Below are positions 11,043-23,323 of a stretch of DNA of 64,000 bases, in pieces. The stretch comes from Heterohyrax brucei (taxonomy: Eukaryota > Chordata > Mammalia > Hyracoidea > Procaviidae): contig CM053141.1 in the NCBI GenBank assembly GCA_028571685.1, positions 53,442,333 to 53,506,332 of the forward strand, read 5' to 3'. The number at the start of each line of letters is the position of its first letter. Within the stretch, counting starts at the first letter, position 1. The position numbers were made by a program, and so were the translations under genes. The notes below the pieces were generated by a model. The model made no database searches. It was not told the origin of the DNA and saw only the letters and a list, made by a program, of their open reading frames with translations.

Positions 11043-12625
11043 CTAATTTTTCATAACACAAACACATTAGTTTTTTTAGCAGATGGCCGTGAATGTGATG
11101 TTGCTCTTAGAAACAAAGACCAAGAAAGACTCAAACTGCAATATTAGAAATCATTCAGTTTTCAAATCCCAAGATGACAAATTATTTAACTTTTTAACAA
11201 AAAGTTATACAATGCTATTTCAATTTTTACCATTGTGGAGTTAAAGGCTACCTCCTCATTTTGTGATAAACTTGAGAAAATTAACACCCCAAATTTAGAT
11301 TTGGGATCTTGTCAAAAGTCTTATTAATCTTCCATAACTGAATCAAATTGCAAAGTAAAACTGGCATATTGTCCTCATCTCACTCCTCCGTTAAGTCATG
11401 CCCATGATGCCATTTTAAGCTAATGTACTGCCCTTTCATAGCAGCGCTCCCAAAGAAATGCTTGTAGAGAATCGCTATTTTGATTATATTTAAATTAATT
11501 TGTAACTAAGCTTTTTTTGTACATTTACCCACTTATATTCTAAAAGCTATGTAAGGAAACGTTTTGAATCAACAAGATACAAACCTCTCGAATATTTTAT
11601 TAATTTATTTGCTGTGCATTTTGCCAGTGCAACTTTTTCTCGTTACAGAAATATGTTCAATTCGCTTTTTAAACTTATTTTGAAGCTTGTGTACTATATA
11701 TACAATTATTACTTAGCAAAGTTATCAGTGCTAGTAGTATAAATGGAAACAAATATTTCACCTTATAAAACAGACCACGCCTATTGGGTGTCTATGAGGG
11801 TTTCCATAGAGAACACTGCACATCCACTTCATTTGCAAGAGTTCAAAGGATATCCATTCTTCACTGAATGACATCAAAAAGAATTGTAAAAATATGTTGT
11901 CAAGCAGCATTGTTGTGCTGTCTAGCTTTTTAATCGTAGCATAATGTTAATGCTATTAATGTTTCTGCAAAGACATACAAAGGTCAAGGATGCAAGGAGG
12001 GAGAAAAATAGGAAAATGGATAGAATGTGTGTTAATTATATTTTCTGCACATTTGCTAAGATGATGTGACTGCCCTTGGTAAACTATATTAATATTGTAT
12101 TTATAAACATATGCTCTGATTTTAAAACAATGCTCTGAACATAAGTAATTCAAGTAACAGGCTTGATAAAGAACTTGCATTACTATTGTGAAAATATAAA
12201 GAAATAGAAAAAATTAGACTAACATATTGAGGACGATTTGGTCAGTAATGTACATATCTTGGCTTTCAAATTACATTTTTAAATTTAGTTTTTAGAATCT
12301 AATCCTTTGTTAACACATGCATTTAAGAAGTCTGTTTACCGAAGTGGTTAGATGTATAGTATTACTGTATTTCTGAATAGCTACCTATTTTAGTAATTCC
12401 TAATCTCTCAGAATGTGTGCACATTTTTACCCCTTTGTACCTACATACACTTATACACACTGTAACCTGGTTTACTCAGGTAAGCATCAATTAAAAGTGT
12501 TTTAGGTTGTGTAGTTAAGATGATTTGTTTACTGTTTTAACACCAACGAAACCAAACATTTTTAAACTTCCTTTTCACTTAACAATCTTTGTACTTACGA
12601 GTACTAATTCTAAAACACATCCATT
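11043..12625. other. repeat-poor AT-rich DNA, no gene seen
   Basis: I see no SINE, LINE or LTR match and no coding frame of note across this stretch. It is AT-rich with scattered GC-richer islands (11390-11480, 11770-11860). With 12700-14990 it forms a block unusually free of the repeats that fill the rest of the window. Confidence 0.55.
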
Positions 12626-12690
12626 AAAAACCAAACCAAGTCTATTGCCATAAGTTGTTTCTGACTCACAGCGACCTGTACAGCAACCCC
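12626..12690 (-). repeat. AfroSINE 3' fragment, antisense
   Basis: The pattern AAAACCAAACCAAG followed by TTTCTGACTCACAGCGACC is the reverse complement of the SINE tail. Only the 3' end is present. Confidence 0.65.
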
Positions 12691-13070
12691 GTGAATGCAG
12701 AGCCAGTGTCCGAATTTCCTTGACTATCATAAAAGTCTTTCGTATTCATACCCTGTGCATTTTAATATTAAAGGCAATGCCTGCCTGTCTGTTATAAAAC
12801 ATAAGATATGACCTACACTTAGCTTCCCTAAATATGTAACTTTCATTTATAAGAAAGAGATAGAGCATTTTTTCTTTCTTGATCAAAATCTGCAAGCTCT
12901 ATAATTTTCTTGTTGCTCGCAGAAACAAAGCAAGCTGAGTGCATACACCAAGTGTATTCTGAAAGCTACAAATATTTGCTATTCAGAAAACCTCAATGAG
13001 TGTTTAGTTATTTAAAACTAAAGAAAGAAAATTACTATTAATGATTGGTTTCAGCTAATGAATTGTTTTT

Positions 13071-13078
13071 ATGCAAAT
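13071..13078 (+). promoter_or_regulatory. octamer motif ATGCAAAT
   Basis: A perfect POU-factor octamer inside the repeat-poor block, close to TAAT-core motifs. Such 8-mers occur by chance in AT-rich DNA, so this is suggestive only. Confidence 0.35.
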
Positions 13079-13192
13079 AAGTGAACCCTAAATATGACCA
13101 GGAGACAAAAGGCTGCTTAACAGTTACTATTAAGCAATACATTAGTAGATCAATTAAACCGAACTTCTTTTTAATGAATATGCTGTACCCTT

Positions 13193-13206
13193 GTTGCCAT
13201 AGAAAC
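13193..13206 (+). promoter_or_regulatory. X-box-like (RFX) palindrome
   Basis: GTTGCCATAGAAAC matches the RFX X-box form GTTGCCATGGCAAC at 12 of 14 positions, with two half-sites and a 2-bp spacer. It lies in the repeat-poor block. Confidence 0.4.
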
Positions 13207-14989
13207 CTGGAAAGAGAAAGCCTCAGAATGCTAATAGCATGAGAAACACAACAAAATGTTTGTAAACATACACCTTGAAATGTGTATGATCAGTTAAGTA
13301 ATAAAAGGGTGGTGCAAAGATTTCCCCAGTACAACAGAATGAGCACAATTCTGATTTTAAGTTATCCCCTTTTTTATTTTTTTTCATTATGCAGATCAGC
13401 CAAGAAGCGGCCAAACAGTATTATAGGTCACACTCACATGCATTAGCTTATATAAAGAAGCATTTCTGCTTTCAGGGTTTGAAAGAAATTGTATCTGAAC
13501 ATTAAGGGTTAGTGTAAAATTTATACTGGCTATTTTTCAGAGTGAAGAAGAAGACAACAGGATTAAAAACAAAGAGAAATTTAATTCATTATGCTTGTAA
13601 CATTTTTACCCAAAGACATAATGTCTACAAGCTATTTTTCTCCTTTATTTTTTCTTTCTTTAATCCTCTTGTTGGAAACCTTCTTTTTGCCTCTTTGTTT
13701 TGGTGCATGCATTAATAATATTTGATTTGGCTTAAACAATTCCTAACAAACTGAAATGTCTAGAGCTCTATAGACAAATACTGTTATTAATGCAAGTACA
13801 ATTACTGAATTGAACAAGAAAAATAATTCGGGCCACTTTTGAGTTCCTGACTTCCAATGATAATTACTCCAATTTGGGTTATACTTTAAAGAGAAACAAA
13901 GCAGCTAAATAGCAATTCTATTCATCAAAGAATTAATTTCTCTGCTATTCACCACATGACAGAGTACTGGATTCTTTTAGAATCTAATAAATCAGAAATT
14001 CCACAACCATTTTGTATCAAATTTCATTTATAATTATTGTAATAGCAAATGGGACAAAGGGAACATTCTAGGATCAGTGAAAGGAAAAATAAGATAGAGA
14101 GCTTGGCGTTCTCCAGGGATGTAAGGTTTGTGTCCTGTGCTCAGGAACCTACAAATCTGACACAGTGACATTCTTCCTGCACAGGACTGTCTGGTTGCTC
14201 AGTGAGTGGAGAGGACTGAAAACCTGTCTGCATCTTTTTGCGTCATGTTCGCTTAACCTGAGCTAATTACTGGAGAATTGGAATTCCTGCTAATTGCATG
14301 AAGGTGGCCAACGTGTTAGATGCTTCTGAGAAAATCTGTTAGAAATGTATGTTCCAGTGATAGTTTCCTTAGAGAAAAGTATTCTCTTCTTCAGAATATT
14401 GCTATGGGACATCTGTGTCTTTTTTCAAGAAGTCCTTTTTTTCTTCCTGCTCCCATATTTATTCAGCCTCTATCTTCTGAATACTTGATTGGGAAATGAG
14501 AAGGTTCTATAAGAATTTATTACCTCCTTCTTCCAAGTATTATACATTAAGAATCAATCTCTCAAAGGTCTAGAGAAAATACATTGTGACAAAATTTTTA
14601 TTAAGCACATTTAACTGAACAGAAACAGCCACGCGTAACAACTGAGAGTGTCATTGCTTCCTTAACTGAAGAAAGAAATGGTGACTTCTGTCATATTTGC
14701 TTCAGATCTTTCTTTTAGTACAAGAAAGAAAGAAAACCTTTACATTAAATACAAGTCTTCCATTATTTTTCCCAGACTCAAGTCCTTCATCTTCTCAAGA
14801 GGCAACCACGCAGGATCTCGAATTCAGATTGTAATATTCAAGTCAAAAGTTTCATATGAAAGTACTCGTAAACAATATAGGAAGTATTTTGTGTGCTTTG
14901 GATTCATGTAATAACTTTATTTTAAAAATGCTTCATATTTAAACATAAAAATCTAGTTAGGTTATCCTAACACAAGATTTATAAACATA

Positions 14990-17900
14990 ATAAACCAAAT
15001 GTTATACATCTATTAACCTACTGATGAATATTTAGATAATTTTTAGGTCTCCCCCTGTACAAAAATGTTGCTACATGTAAAAATCTTTGCAGATGTCACT
15101 TGTGCTGGGCTATATGTTACCTGGAGAGTATAGCTGGAATTGGAATTGTTAAACCATATAATTCCACCTTGCTGAATATTTACCAAATTGGCCTGAAAGT
15201 ATTCTTAACAATTTTGATCCCCACCATCAGTGCATAGGAAATCTAATTCCATCCTCCTTTCCAAATAACAGAGATTTCGAATGGGGTAAATGGCTAAACT
15301 CTCAGCTGTTAATATAAAAGCTGATAATTTGAATTCATGCAGCACTGCCTTGGAATAAAGGCCTGGCAATCTACAAAAATCACCACTGAAAACCCATGGA
15401 GCTCTGTTTCGACACACAGGTGGTTACCATGAATGGGAGTTGACTCCAAGGTAATTGGTTTACCAATAACATACATACACACTACATTCTCATCACGTTT
15501 TACTATTTTCAGATTCCTAATTTTTTAAAATGTGTTGGGGGAAATATGGCGTGAATAGTTCAGTTGAATTTTCATGATTGCTGGTTAGGTTGACTATCTA
15601 TGCATCTTTATTGGCCATGAAGTTTTCCCTTCTTCTTATCTGTGTTGTCTTAAACCATGCTTCTGTTCACTAGGTTACTGTTGGTTTTTTCCATTTGATT
15701 TGTAAGATTTATGAATTTTAGAAACTAATTTTTATATATTACGTATATGTCAAAATACCTTTTCAAATATTGGGTTTTAAAACTTGTTTGTGGAGTCATT
15801 TGTGACACGACAATTTAAGTATCAATATAGTCAAATTGATGAATATTTTTCTTTACGGTATGTGCATATTATTTCTAGGCAAAATTTATCTTAATGAAAT
15901 AAAAAAGTTTTCACCTATATTTCTGTGTAACAGCTTAAAATGTTTGTTATTTATGACTTCACTATGTCCAGAATTTATTTATATGCATGGTGGAATCTCA
16001 TTTTTTATGCCACATGGATAGGTGACTGTCCCAACATTATTTCTTGAGTAGATTGTCTATTCTCAATTGGTTGGTAAGCTTCCCTCTCTTTGACACCACA
16101 TTGTCAAATGTGCTGAGGTTGGTAATGAATTTTCCTGTCTTGTGCCATGAAATTATGTTTCTACTCCTAGACTGATATCTCAGTTTCCAGTGATAGCATT
16201 ATTATAATTTACTACAAGATAGATTAAATTCTATCTCCTTGCTTTTCTTCTTTAATGTTATTTTGTTATTTTTGAGCTCTATTTCATCAGTTTTTCTAAT
16301 TCCAGGAAAAACCCTTTTGAAAATTTGAATGGAATCGACTTAAAATTTGAGGAGACCTAATCCTTTGAAGACATCTATTAACATGCTAAATGTTTGTATT
16401 TATTCAGTTCTTCTTTTAAATTCTTACAAGTTTTTCTCTATAAACTTACTGCACGTCTTTTATTGTAATATTCTTAGTAAGCTTGACCTATTTTGCAGGT
16501 GAGGTAGTTTTTGTCGATTGCATTCTTTAATTAAATGCTGTTGTATAGGGATATTTTGCTTTTGCATATTTATCTTTTTAATTCTTTTACTAAATGACTT
16601 TGATTTTAAATTCTCTTAGGCTTTCTATGTAGACAGTCGTAATGTCTCAAAACAATAATTCTACCCCTCTTTTCCAATCCTTGATCTTTTATTTTATGGA
16701 ATTGCTTGGAATTTCAATGCAAAATACTGAGTTAGCAGGCTTACTTATCTGTATCCTAACTGAATTGAAATGTTTCTAAAATTTAAATGGTTAAGCAGTA
16801 TATGTTCTGTGTATCATACATATGTGTTTTTATCAAATAAAATCCACTTCTAGTACAAGTTTGCTAAGATTACTTTCTGTTAATAAATTTAATTGAAAAC
16901 TCTTTTGCATCAGTTGAGATAATATGTTTTTGTTTACTTTGTCAAATTTACTTGTCTGTTAGGCAATGAGATTTTATTGATTATAGGAAATTCTTAGTCA
17001 TTGCCTTTTGAAATCCTATCTTATTGCCATTTCCAGTATTCTTGTCTTCTAAAATTTCTGTTACATGTATTTTAGAGTTTCTCAGTCTAACTTCCATGTT
17101 CTTCAACTTCTATTTCAATGTTTCACCGCTGTGTCTATCTGGTCTGCTTTCTGGTTGAATTCTCAATTACTGTCTTGTAGTTTACTGATAGTCTCCTCAG
17201 CTGTAACTACTTTAATGTTTTTGTTCATCTATAGAATACTTTTGTATGAGTTTGTTAAGGATGTTGTTGTACATGAATTATAAATTTATCAAATGGTTAC
17301 ATGTATAGATTTAAGTAATTGTGCTATCTTTGTACCCGTAATTTTCAATTTTTCAATTTTTGATTGATTTTTATCTCAACTTCTTGATTGAATTCTGCTA
17401 GGTTTTATTTCATAAGCTCTTTTGCATTGCTTCTTAAATATTTCTTTTTGAAGATCTAAAACTTAGTTTTTAAAATGCCACTCATTAGATTGTTCTGCTC
17501 TTACCATTTCCTAGGAGTGAATTGTTCTGTTTGTTAGGTTGTTGGCTTACATATAAGTTACTTGTAGTTCGCAAAATTGAATTGACTAATAGTCTTTGTT
17601 TTTTTTGAATGGCAATTTCTTCTTCTCTTTCCACAAATTAATTTATCTAGATGTAGCAAATTTTTATTGCATCTATCAGTCCTTCTGGGTTAAATGTTCC
17701 AGACCAAGGTTTATATACTCCCTGGGGAATATCACATATCCAGGTGCTGAGCCTTCAGATAGTTTGTTCTAAGTTGCTAGTCTGTTTGCTCTCTGCTGTG
17801 TTCCAAGACAAGCAGCCCTCTCCTGAAGGCAGCCCTAAGTAGTCATCATAGACTGTGTCTGACATTTATTACAGCTGGACGATCTCTTTTCTTGATTCCT

Positions 17901-18050
17901 GGTTTGCCTCATTGAGTCTAGCTTAGTCTCATAGGCGTGCAGATTTTTCTGATTTCTCATAGGAGTTGAACTCTACATAGCTTGACTTCCACCCTTGCTT
18001 CTACCATGCCTGTGAATTCAATTTTTAGTCCATGGTAATGCAATTTTGGT
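14990..18050 (-). mobile_element. old L1 LINE, antisense
   Basis: A T-rich 3-kb stretch matches the reverse complement of old mammalian L1. Cues are GCTGGAATTGGAATTG near 15133, TTGGCCATGAAG near 15611, a CCAACATTATTTCTTGAGTAG block near 16032 (the antisense 'caccatttattgaa' region of ORF2), and TTTGAGGAGACC near 16348. The part after about 17050 resembles antisense ORF1/5' region. Divergence is high and there are many internal losses. An AfroSINE sits inside it. Confidence 0.65.
15285..15462 (+). repeat. AfroSINE, long form, inside old L1
   Basis: Blocks ATAAAGGCCTGGCAATCTAC, AAATCACCACTGAAAACCC and GAGTTGACTCCAAGGTAATTGG match the long AfroSINE form. It interrupts the antisense L1 and is therefore younger than it. 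Confidence 0.65.
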
Positions 18051-19228
18051 TTTATAATTGCTAAGTGTGTTTAACATTTATGTTTTGTTTAATATTGTTA
18101 TATTTTTGAACTACATAGGTGAAAATAAACTGACAGTACCATATTCATTAGGAGATTCTTATTTTTTAATAATCTGGAGGACATGAAATTTTATAATGAG
18201 TATTTACATATGATTATTTCTGGATGAAAGAACTTAGAGAATGTAGGTAGTAACTTTTAGGGTATTATTTGTATTTGTTTTCTACTAGTCTGTGCTATTA
18301 AAGCATCTTTTGTATAAGGTCTGATTGACAGGAGAACACCTCATGGGAGTGTTAGGTAGACTAGATAATCCTTAATGTTAAGAGCAAGTTAAGCTAGAGA
18401 AGTAAAGCATTTGTTCATTCATTCAGTCATTCACTCAAAACTTATTAACTGTGTGCTTGGTGCCAGTCACTGGAATAGTACTAGGGATAGCAGGGCAAGA
18501 AAATTAATTTGCAATCCCCAAGTGGCAATCCTTTTATCCATTGACCTATTGAAATATTGCAAGACCACTTTTTAGCTGTATGATTGTTTCAAGAAAGTAT
18601 ATATAGGAAAATATATTAATGTTACTTTCTGTAAATAATCCACTCCACTACTAATTAGCAGATTAACATTAAGAGATTTATTTCTCATATGATTAGGGGA
18701 GGTCTCCTTAGGGCTCTTCAGCAAGCAATAAATCAAAAATCCAAGCTGACTTAATTTGGGGATACTGCCGTCTTCAACACATAGTCTGATATTACCACAG
18801 AAGAATAATAAAAAAATAATGGAAGTTTCAGGTAGCTCTCTTTTATGAACCAAGCATATGAATGGCTTATATAATTTTTGTATATATTCTTTTATCAAAA
18901 ACTTAGTCACATGGCCCCAAACTAGAACAAGAGAAGTGAGAACACACAATCTTCCAGTGTGCCCAGGAACAGAATTATGTTTCTAAGCCCCACCTAACAA
19001 CAACTACAACAACAAAGTTTTTTTCCTTGCAGATAGTTCTGTAACAACACCTATTGGTAAGGAGGGAAGGAAGATGTGTGAAGAGACAAATGTGAAGAAA
19101 CTGTTTTTAGCGTAATTAGAATTCATTCTGATTTACCTTATTTAATCCAAAGAAAAATAGCTAGACTCTTCATTAGGGTGATATTTCAGAGAACATCTGA
19201 AGTCACAAATATCCAGTATAGTCCGCCC
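18051..19228. other. no gene seen
   Basis: AT-rich DNA with only a short L2 tail (18409-18490). A 125-codon antisense frame at 18572-18949 has no recognisable domain and is probably chance. Confidence 0.5.
18409..18490 (-). repeat. L2 3' end fragment, antisense
   Basis: TTCATTCATTCAGTCATTCA followed by GTGCTTGGTGCCAGTCACTGG is the reverse complement of the L2 3' terminus. Confidence 0.6.
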
Positions 19229-19681
19229 TTGTTGTTGTTAGCTGCCGTTGAGTTGTTTGTGTCTCATAGTGACACCATGTAGAACAGAATGAAATGCTGC
19301 TGGGTCCTTCTCACAAATGTTGCTGTGCTTGAGCCCATTGTTGCAGCCACTGTGTTACTCGATCTCCTCAAGGACCTTCCTGTTTTTCACTGAGCTTTAT
19401 TTTACCAAGCTTGATGTCCTTTTCCGGAGACTAATCCCTCCTGATAATATATTCAAAGTATGTGAGACAAAGTCTCACCACCCTGGATCTTAAGGAACAT
19501 TCTGGTCTCTACATTCTTTCAAGGTAGATTTGTTAGTCCTTCTGGCAGACTATAGCATATTCAATATCCTTCACCAGCACAATCATTTAAAGGTGTCAGG
19601 TCTTTTTTGGTTTCCCTTATTCATTGTCCAGCTTTTACATGCATATAAGGCAATGAAAAATACCATGGCTTGGGTCAGGCG

Positions 19682-19846
19682 CAAACCCTGGTGGCGCAGT
19701 GGCTAAGCGCTCTGTCTGCTGACGAAATGGTCAGCTGATCAAATCTGCCAGGGACTCCTTAGCACCTTATGGGGCAGTTCTACTCTGTCTTACGGGGTTG
19801 CTATAAGTTAGAACTGACTCAATGGCAGTGGGTTTCATTTGGTTTC
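19682..19846 (+). repeat. AfroSINE with target-site duplication
   Basis: A clear tRNA-derived SINE: AACCCTGGTGGCGCAGTGG start, a box B-like GATCAAATCTGCC, and the RTE-like tail GTTAGAACTGACTCAATGG. It is flanked by GGTCAGGC at 19673-19680 and 19847-19854 (extending to about 11 bp with one mismatch). It lies inside RTE copy C in the opposite orientation. Confidence 0.92.
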
Positions 19847-19920
19847 GGTCAGGCACATCTTAGTCTTCAAAGTGGGACCTTTTGAAAAGGTCTTTTGCCC
19901 CAGATTTGCCCAGTGCAGTA

Positions 19921-19977
19921 CCAAAAACCAAAGCCACTGCCATCCAGTTAGCTCTGAGTCATAGAGACCCTATAGTT
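19921..19977 (-). repeat. AfroSINE 3' fragment, antisense, inside RTE copy C
   Basis: CCAAAAACCAAAGCCACTGCC, a GCTCTGAGTCATAGAGACCC block and CTATAG form only the last ~55 bp of the SINE. It replaces about a dozen RTE bases. Confidence 0.7.
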
Positions 19978-20124
19978 CTTGGCGGCTGCTTCTATGGGCA
20001 CTGATTATGGATCCAAATAAAATGAAGTCCTTGACAAATGCTTTTTTTTCTGCATTTCATGATGTTGCTTAGTGGTCCAATTGTGAGGATTATTGTTTTC
20101 TTTACACTGAGATGTAATCCATAC

Positions 20125-20681
20125 AGTTTTATTCAGCTGGTACTGCTTTAACAGAGATATTGCAAGTGGATGACTTTAAAAAGAGACATCTTATTTCATC
20201 ACAGTCCAGGCTAAAAGTCCAAATATAGCATGCCAGCCCTAGGGGAAGGCCTTATTTGCTGGCACAAAGGTCTTTATCATCAGTATTTCCCCGCACTGGA
20301 AGCTTCTGATGTACAGGGACCCCAGTCCTTTCTAAAAGATGCTCTCAGCTTCTGGCACAGCTTCTTAATGGCATGAGATCTTTTTCTCTGCTTGCTTCCT
20401 TTTCCCTTTGTCTCTTGTGGGATAAAAGGATAAAAGGTGGTGCAAGCCACACTCCAGGCAATGTCTATTTACACCGGAGTAGGGAGGTAATCTTAAGAAG
20501 GGTTTTACAGTCCCACCCTAATCCTCTTTAACATAAATCCTCTCTATTACCCACAGACAAGAGATTAGGATTTACAGCATAGGAAAATCACAAAATGGAG
20601 AGCAGTCACACAATACTGGTAATCATGGCCCAGCCAAATTTGTATACATATCTTTTGGGGGACATAATTCAACCCATGACA
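20125..20681 (-). repeat. solo LTR, family 1 copy 2
   Basis: Same family as 8022-8594, with shared blocks GGCTAAAAGTCCAAAT, GGAAGGCCTTATTTGCTGG and AATCATGGCCCAGCC, ending CCCATGACA. Flanks CATAC (20120-20124) and CATTC (20682-20686) look like a decayed 5-bp target duplication in RTE copy C. About 557 bp. Confidence 0.78.
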
Positions 20682-21312
20682 CATTCTGAAGTCTGTTTTT
20701 AAATCTACGTCAGTAAGTGCTTTGAGCGCTCTTCATTTGCAGCAAACTAGGCTGTGCAACCTGCATCTCACAGGCCATTAATGACTACAGGCTCCTCGTG
20801 GACACCATTAGCTGTTCTGGAATTGCCACCCTCTGAAGTGCTATCCATAATTTGTTATGATCCACACAACTGAATGCCTTTACATAGTCAATAAAACACA
20901 AGTGAACATCTTGCTGGTATTTTCTGCTTTCAGCTAGGATCCACCTGACATAAGCGATGATATGCCCTGCTCCATGTCCCTTTCTGTGTTGATGTACTGC
21001 TGCCACAGCTTTTGAATGGTCTTTAGCAAAATTTTACTTGAGTTTGATATTAATGTCATTGTTCAATATTTTCCATAGTCAGTAGAATCACCTTTCCTTA
21101 GAATGGGCATAATTACAGATCTCTTCCAGTCAGTCGGCCAGGTAGTTGCCTTCCAAATTTATGGAATAGATGAGTGAGCACTTCCGGTGCTGCACGTGTG
21201 TGTTGAAACATCTCAGTTGGTGTTCCATCCATTCCTGGAGCCTTGTTTTTCATCAATGTCCTCGCTGTAGCTTGGACTTCTTCTTTCAGTATTATAGATT
21301 CTTGGTCGTAGG

Positions 21313-21850
21313 TGTCTTGTCGTCTAATTCTGCTCTAACAGAAATACCACAGATGCATGTCTTTAACAAAGAAAAGTTGTTTTTTGCCTATTCCAGTCGG
21401 CTACAAGTCTGAAGTCAGGGTGTCTGCTCCAGAGGAAGACTTTCCCTCTTTGTCCACTCTGGAGGAAGGTCCTTGTGCTGCATCAGTATTTTTTTGGTCT
21501 GAGAGCATCTCTGCACAGGAACCTCGGGTGTGAAGGATGCACTCTACCCCTGGTGCTGCTTTTCTGATGGGGCGAGGTTCCCAACTCTCCTTGCTTCCAT
21601 TTTATCTCTTGTAGGACAAAAGGGTAAAAGGTGGTGCAGCCACGTTCCAAGCAGACTCCCTTAGTAAAGGTGTTGCAATCTCACCCTAATCCTCTTTTCA
21701 CGTAATCCTGTCTATTAACCACAGGCAGAGATTAGGATTTACAGCATAGAAGAATCACAAAATGGAGGGCAATCGTAAAATACTAGTAATCACGTCTCAG
21801 CAAAATTGGCTATACGTATATTTTGAGGGACAGAAATTCAATCCATGGCA
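21313..21850 (-). repeat. solo LTR, family 1 copy 3
   Basis: It starts TGTCTTGTCGTCTAATTC and ends CCATGGCA, about 538 bp. RTE copy C resumes directly after it. TCGTA just before (two bases off the start) and ACGTA just after are a probable 5-bp target duplication. Shared blocks include GGAGGAAGGTCCTTGTGCTG and CTTTTCTGATGGGGCGAGGT. Confidence 0.78.
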
Positions 21851-22451
21851 ACGTATTACCTCTTGTAATGCCTGAATGTTGATCCTTCAGACCTCAGGTT
21901 CCTGTTTTTGGTACAGCAACTGTGTATCCCTTCCATCTTCTTTTGATGCTTCCTGTGTCCTTCAGTATTTTGCCCACAGAACCCTTCACTATGGCAACTC
22001 AAGGCTTGAATTTTTTTCTTCAGTTCTCTCAGCTGGAGAAATTCTGAGCATGTTCTTCCCTTTTGGCTTTCTGTCTCCAGGCCTTTCCACATGTCATTGT
22101 AACCCTTTCTTTGGTGTTCTGGTGCGGTCCCTTAAAGTCTTCAGTTTAGTTCTTTGACTTCATTATTTCTTTCATTTGCTTTAGCTATTTGACATTCATG
22201 AGCAAGATTCAGAGTCTCATCTGTCATCTATTTTGGTTTTTTCTTTCCTGTCTTCTTAATGATCTTTTGCTTTGTTCATGTGTGACATCCTCGATGTCAC
22301 TCCACTGCAGGTGTGGTTTTCTGTTGTTAGTGTTCACAGCTTTAAATCTATTAAGATGGTTTCATATTTCAAGTAGCATATACTCAAGGTCATACTTTGG
22401 CCCTTGTGGACTTGTATTTTCTACAGCTTCATTTTCAAATTTAGGTTTATT

Positions 22452-22471
22452 AACAACAACAACAACAACAA
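22452..22471 (+). repeat. (AAC)n microsatellite between two RTE copies
   Basis: A run of AAC units, the same motif as the RTE 3' tail, sits in the short gap between the 5' ends of copies C and D. Confidence 0.85.
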
Positions 22472-23323
22472 AAATGATAACTTAGTTTTGAAAGTTCCAG
22501 CATCAGGTAAAGAGTTTAAAGATAGAGTAAGCAGCCCCTACTTATCTCTCAGTGGAAGCTTGCTTGTTGATGTGATGTTGGAAGCTATGCCACTGGTATT
22601 TAGGTTCCAGCAGGGTCACCCATGGCAGATGGGTTTCAGCTGAGCTTCCAGGCTGAGACAGACTAGGAAGAAAGACCCAGCAGTCTACTTCTGAAAAGAA
22701 TTAGCCAGGATAAACATTACGAATAGCAGCAAAACATTGTCAAATATGGTCGGAAAATGAGTCCCCAGGTTGGAAGGCTCTGAGAAGATGACTGGGGAGG
22801 AGCTCCTTCCTCAAAGTACAGTGGACCTTAATGACGTGGATGGAGTAAGGCCGTTAGGACTTTTGTTCACTGATGAGGCACAACTCAAAATGTAAAGAAA
22901 CAGTTGCAAACATCCATTAATAATCAGAACATGGAATGCATGAAGTATGAGCCTAGGAAAATTGGAAATTGTCAAAAATGAAATAGAATGCATAAACATC
23001 GATATCCTAGGCATTAGTGAGCTGAAATAGACTAGGCCATTTTGAATCTGACAACCATGTGGTCTGCTATGACCAGAACAAACTCCTGAAGAAGAATGTT
23101 GTTGCATTCATAAATGTTCATCATCTAAAAGAACATTTCAACATCTGTTCTACCATACAGTGCTGTCAGTGATAAGACAATATCCATATGCCTACAAGAA
23201 GGGACAGTTAATACAACTGTTACTAAAATTTACACACTAACCACTAAGGTCAAAGATGAAGCGAATGAAGATTTTTACAAGCTTCTGCAGTCTGAAATTG
23301 ATAGAACATGCAAACAGGATTCA

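Larger units (their letters stand above)
12700..14989. other. repeat-poor block with regulatory-like motifs, no gene seen
   Basis: No recognisable transposon and no coding frame. The region holds a perfect octamer, an X-box-like palindrome, and several TAAT-core homeodomain-like sites (for example TATTAATGATTGG near 13037, CAGCTAATGAATTG near 13052, GAGCTAATTACTGG near 14259, CTGCTAATTGCATG near 14288). This looks like candidate non-coding regulatory DNA; function is inference only. Confidence 0.45.
19229..22445 (-). mobile_element. RTE LINE copy C, antisense, with three nested insertions
   Basis: It starts with the antisense tail TTGTTGTTAGCTGCCG and runs through antisense RT and linker coding blocks (for example CATAATTTGTTATGATCCAC near 20845 and TTCTGCTTTCAGCTAGGATC near 20925). 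It stops in the region between endonuclease and RT, so it is 5'-truncated. An AfroSINE (19682-19846) and two solo LTRs (20125-20681, 21313-21850) interrupt it, and an AfroSINE 3' fragment replaces a few bases near 19921. Without the insertions about 1.9 kb of RTE remains. Confidence 0.88.

Noticed and set aside
18572-18949. 125-codon antisense open frame
   Set aside because: No recognisable domain, biased AT-driven composition and no splice or promoter context; likely chance.
19684-19760. tRNA gene
   Set aside because: The box A/B-like parts belong to an AfroSINE with an RTE-like tail; no cloverleaf for a working tRNA is seen. The same holds for the other SINE copies.
22452-22471. Short direct repeats as a CRISPR-like array
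   Set aside because: A simple AAC microsatellite with no spacers, in a mammalian genome.
21856-22485. Overlapping 80-100 codon frames on both strands
   Set aside because: They are antisense and sense shadows of RTE copy C linker coding DNA.
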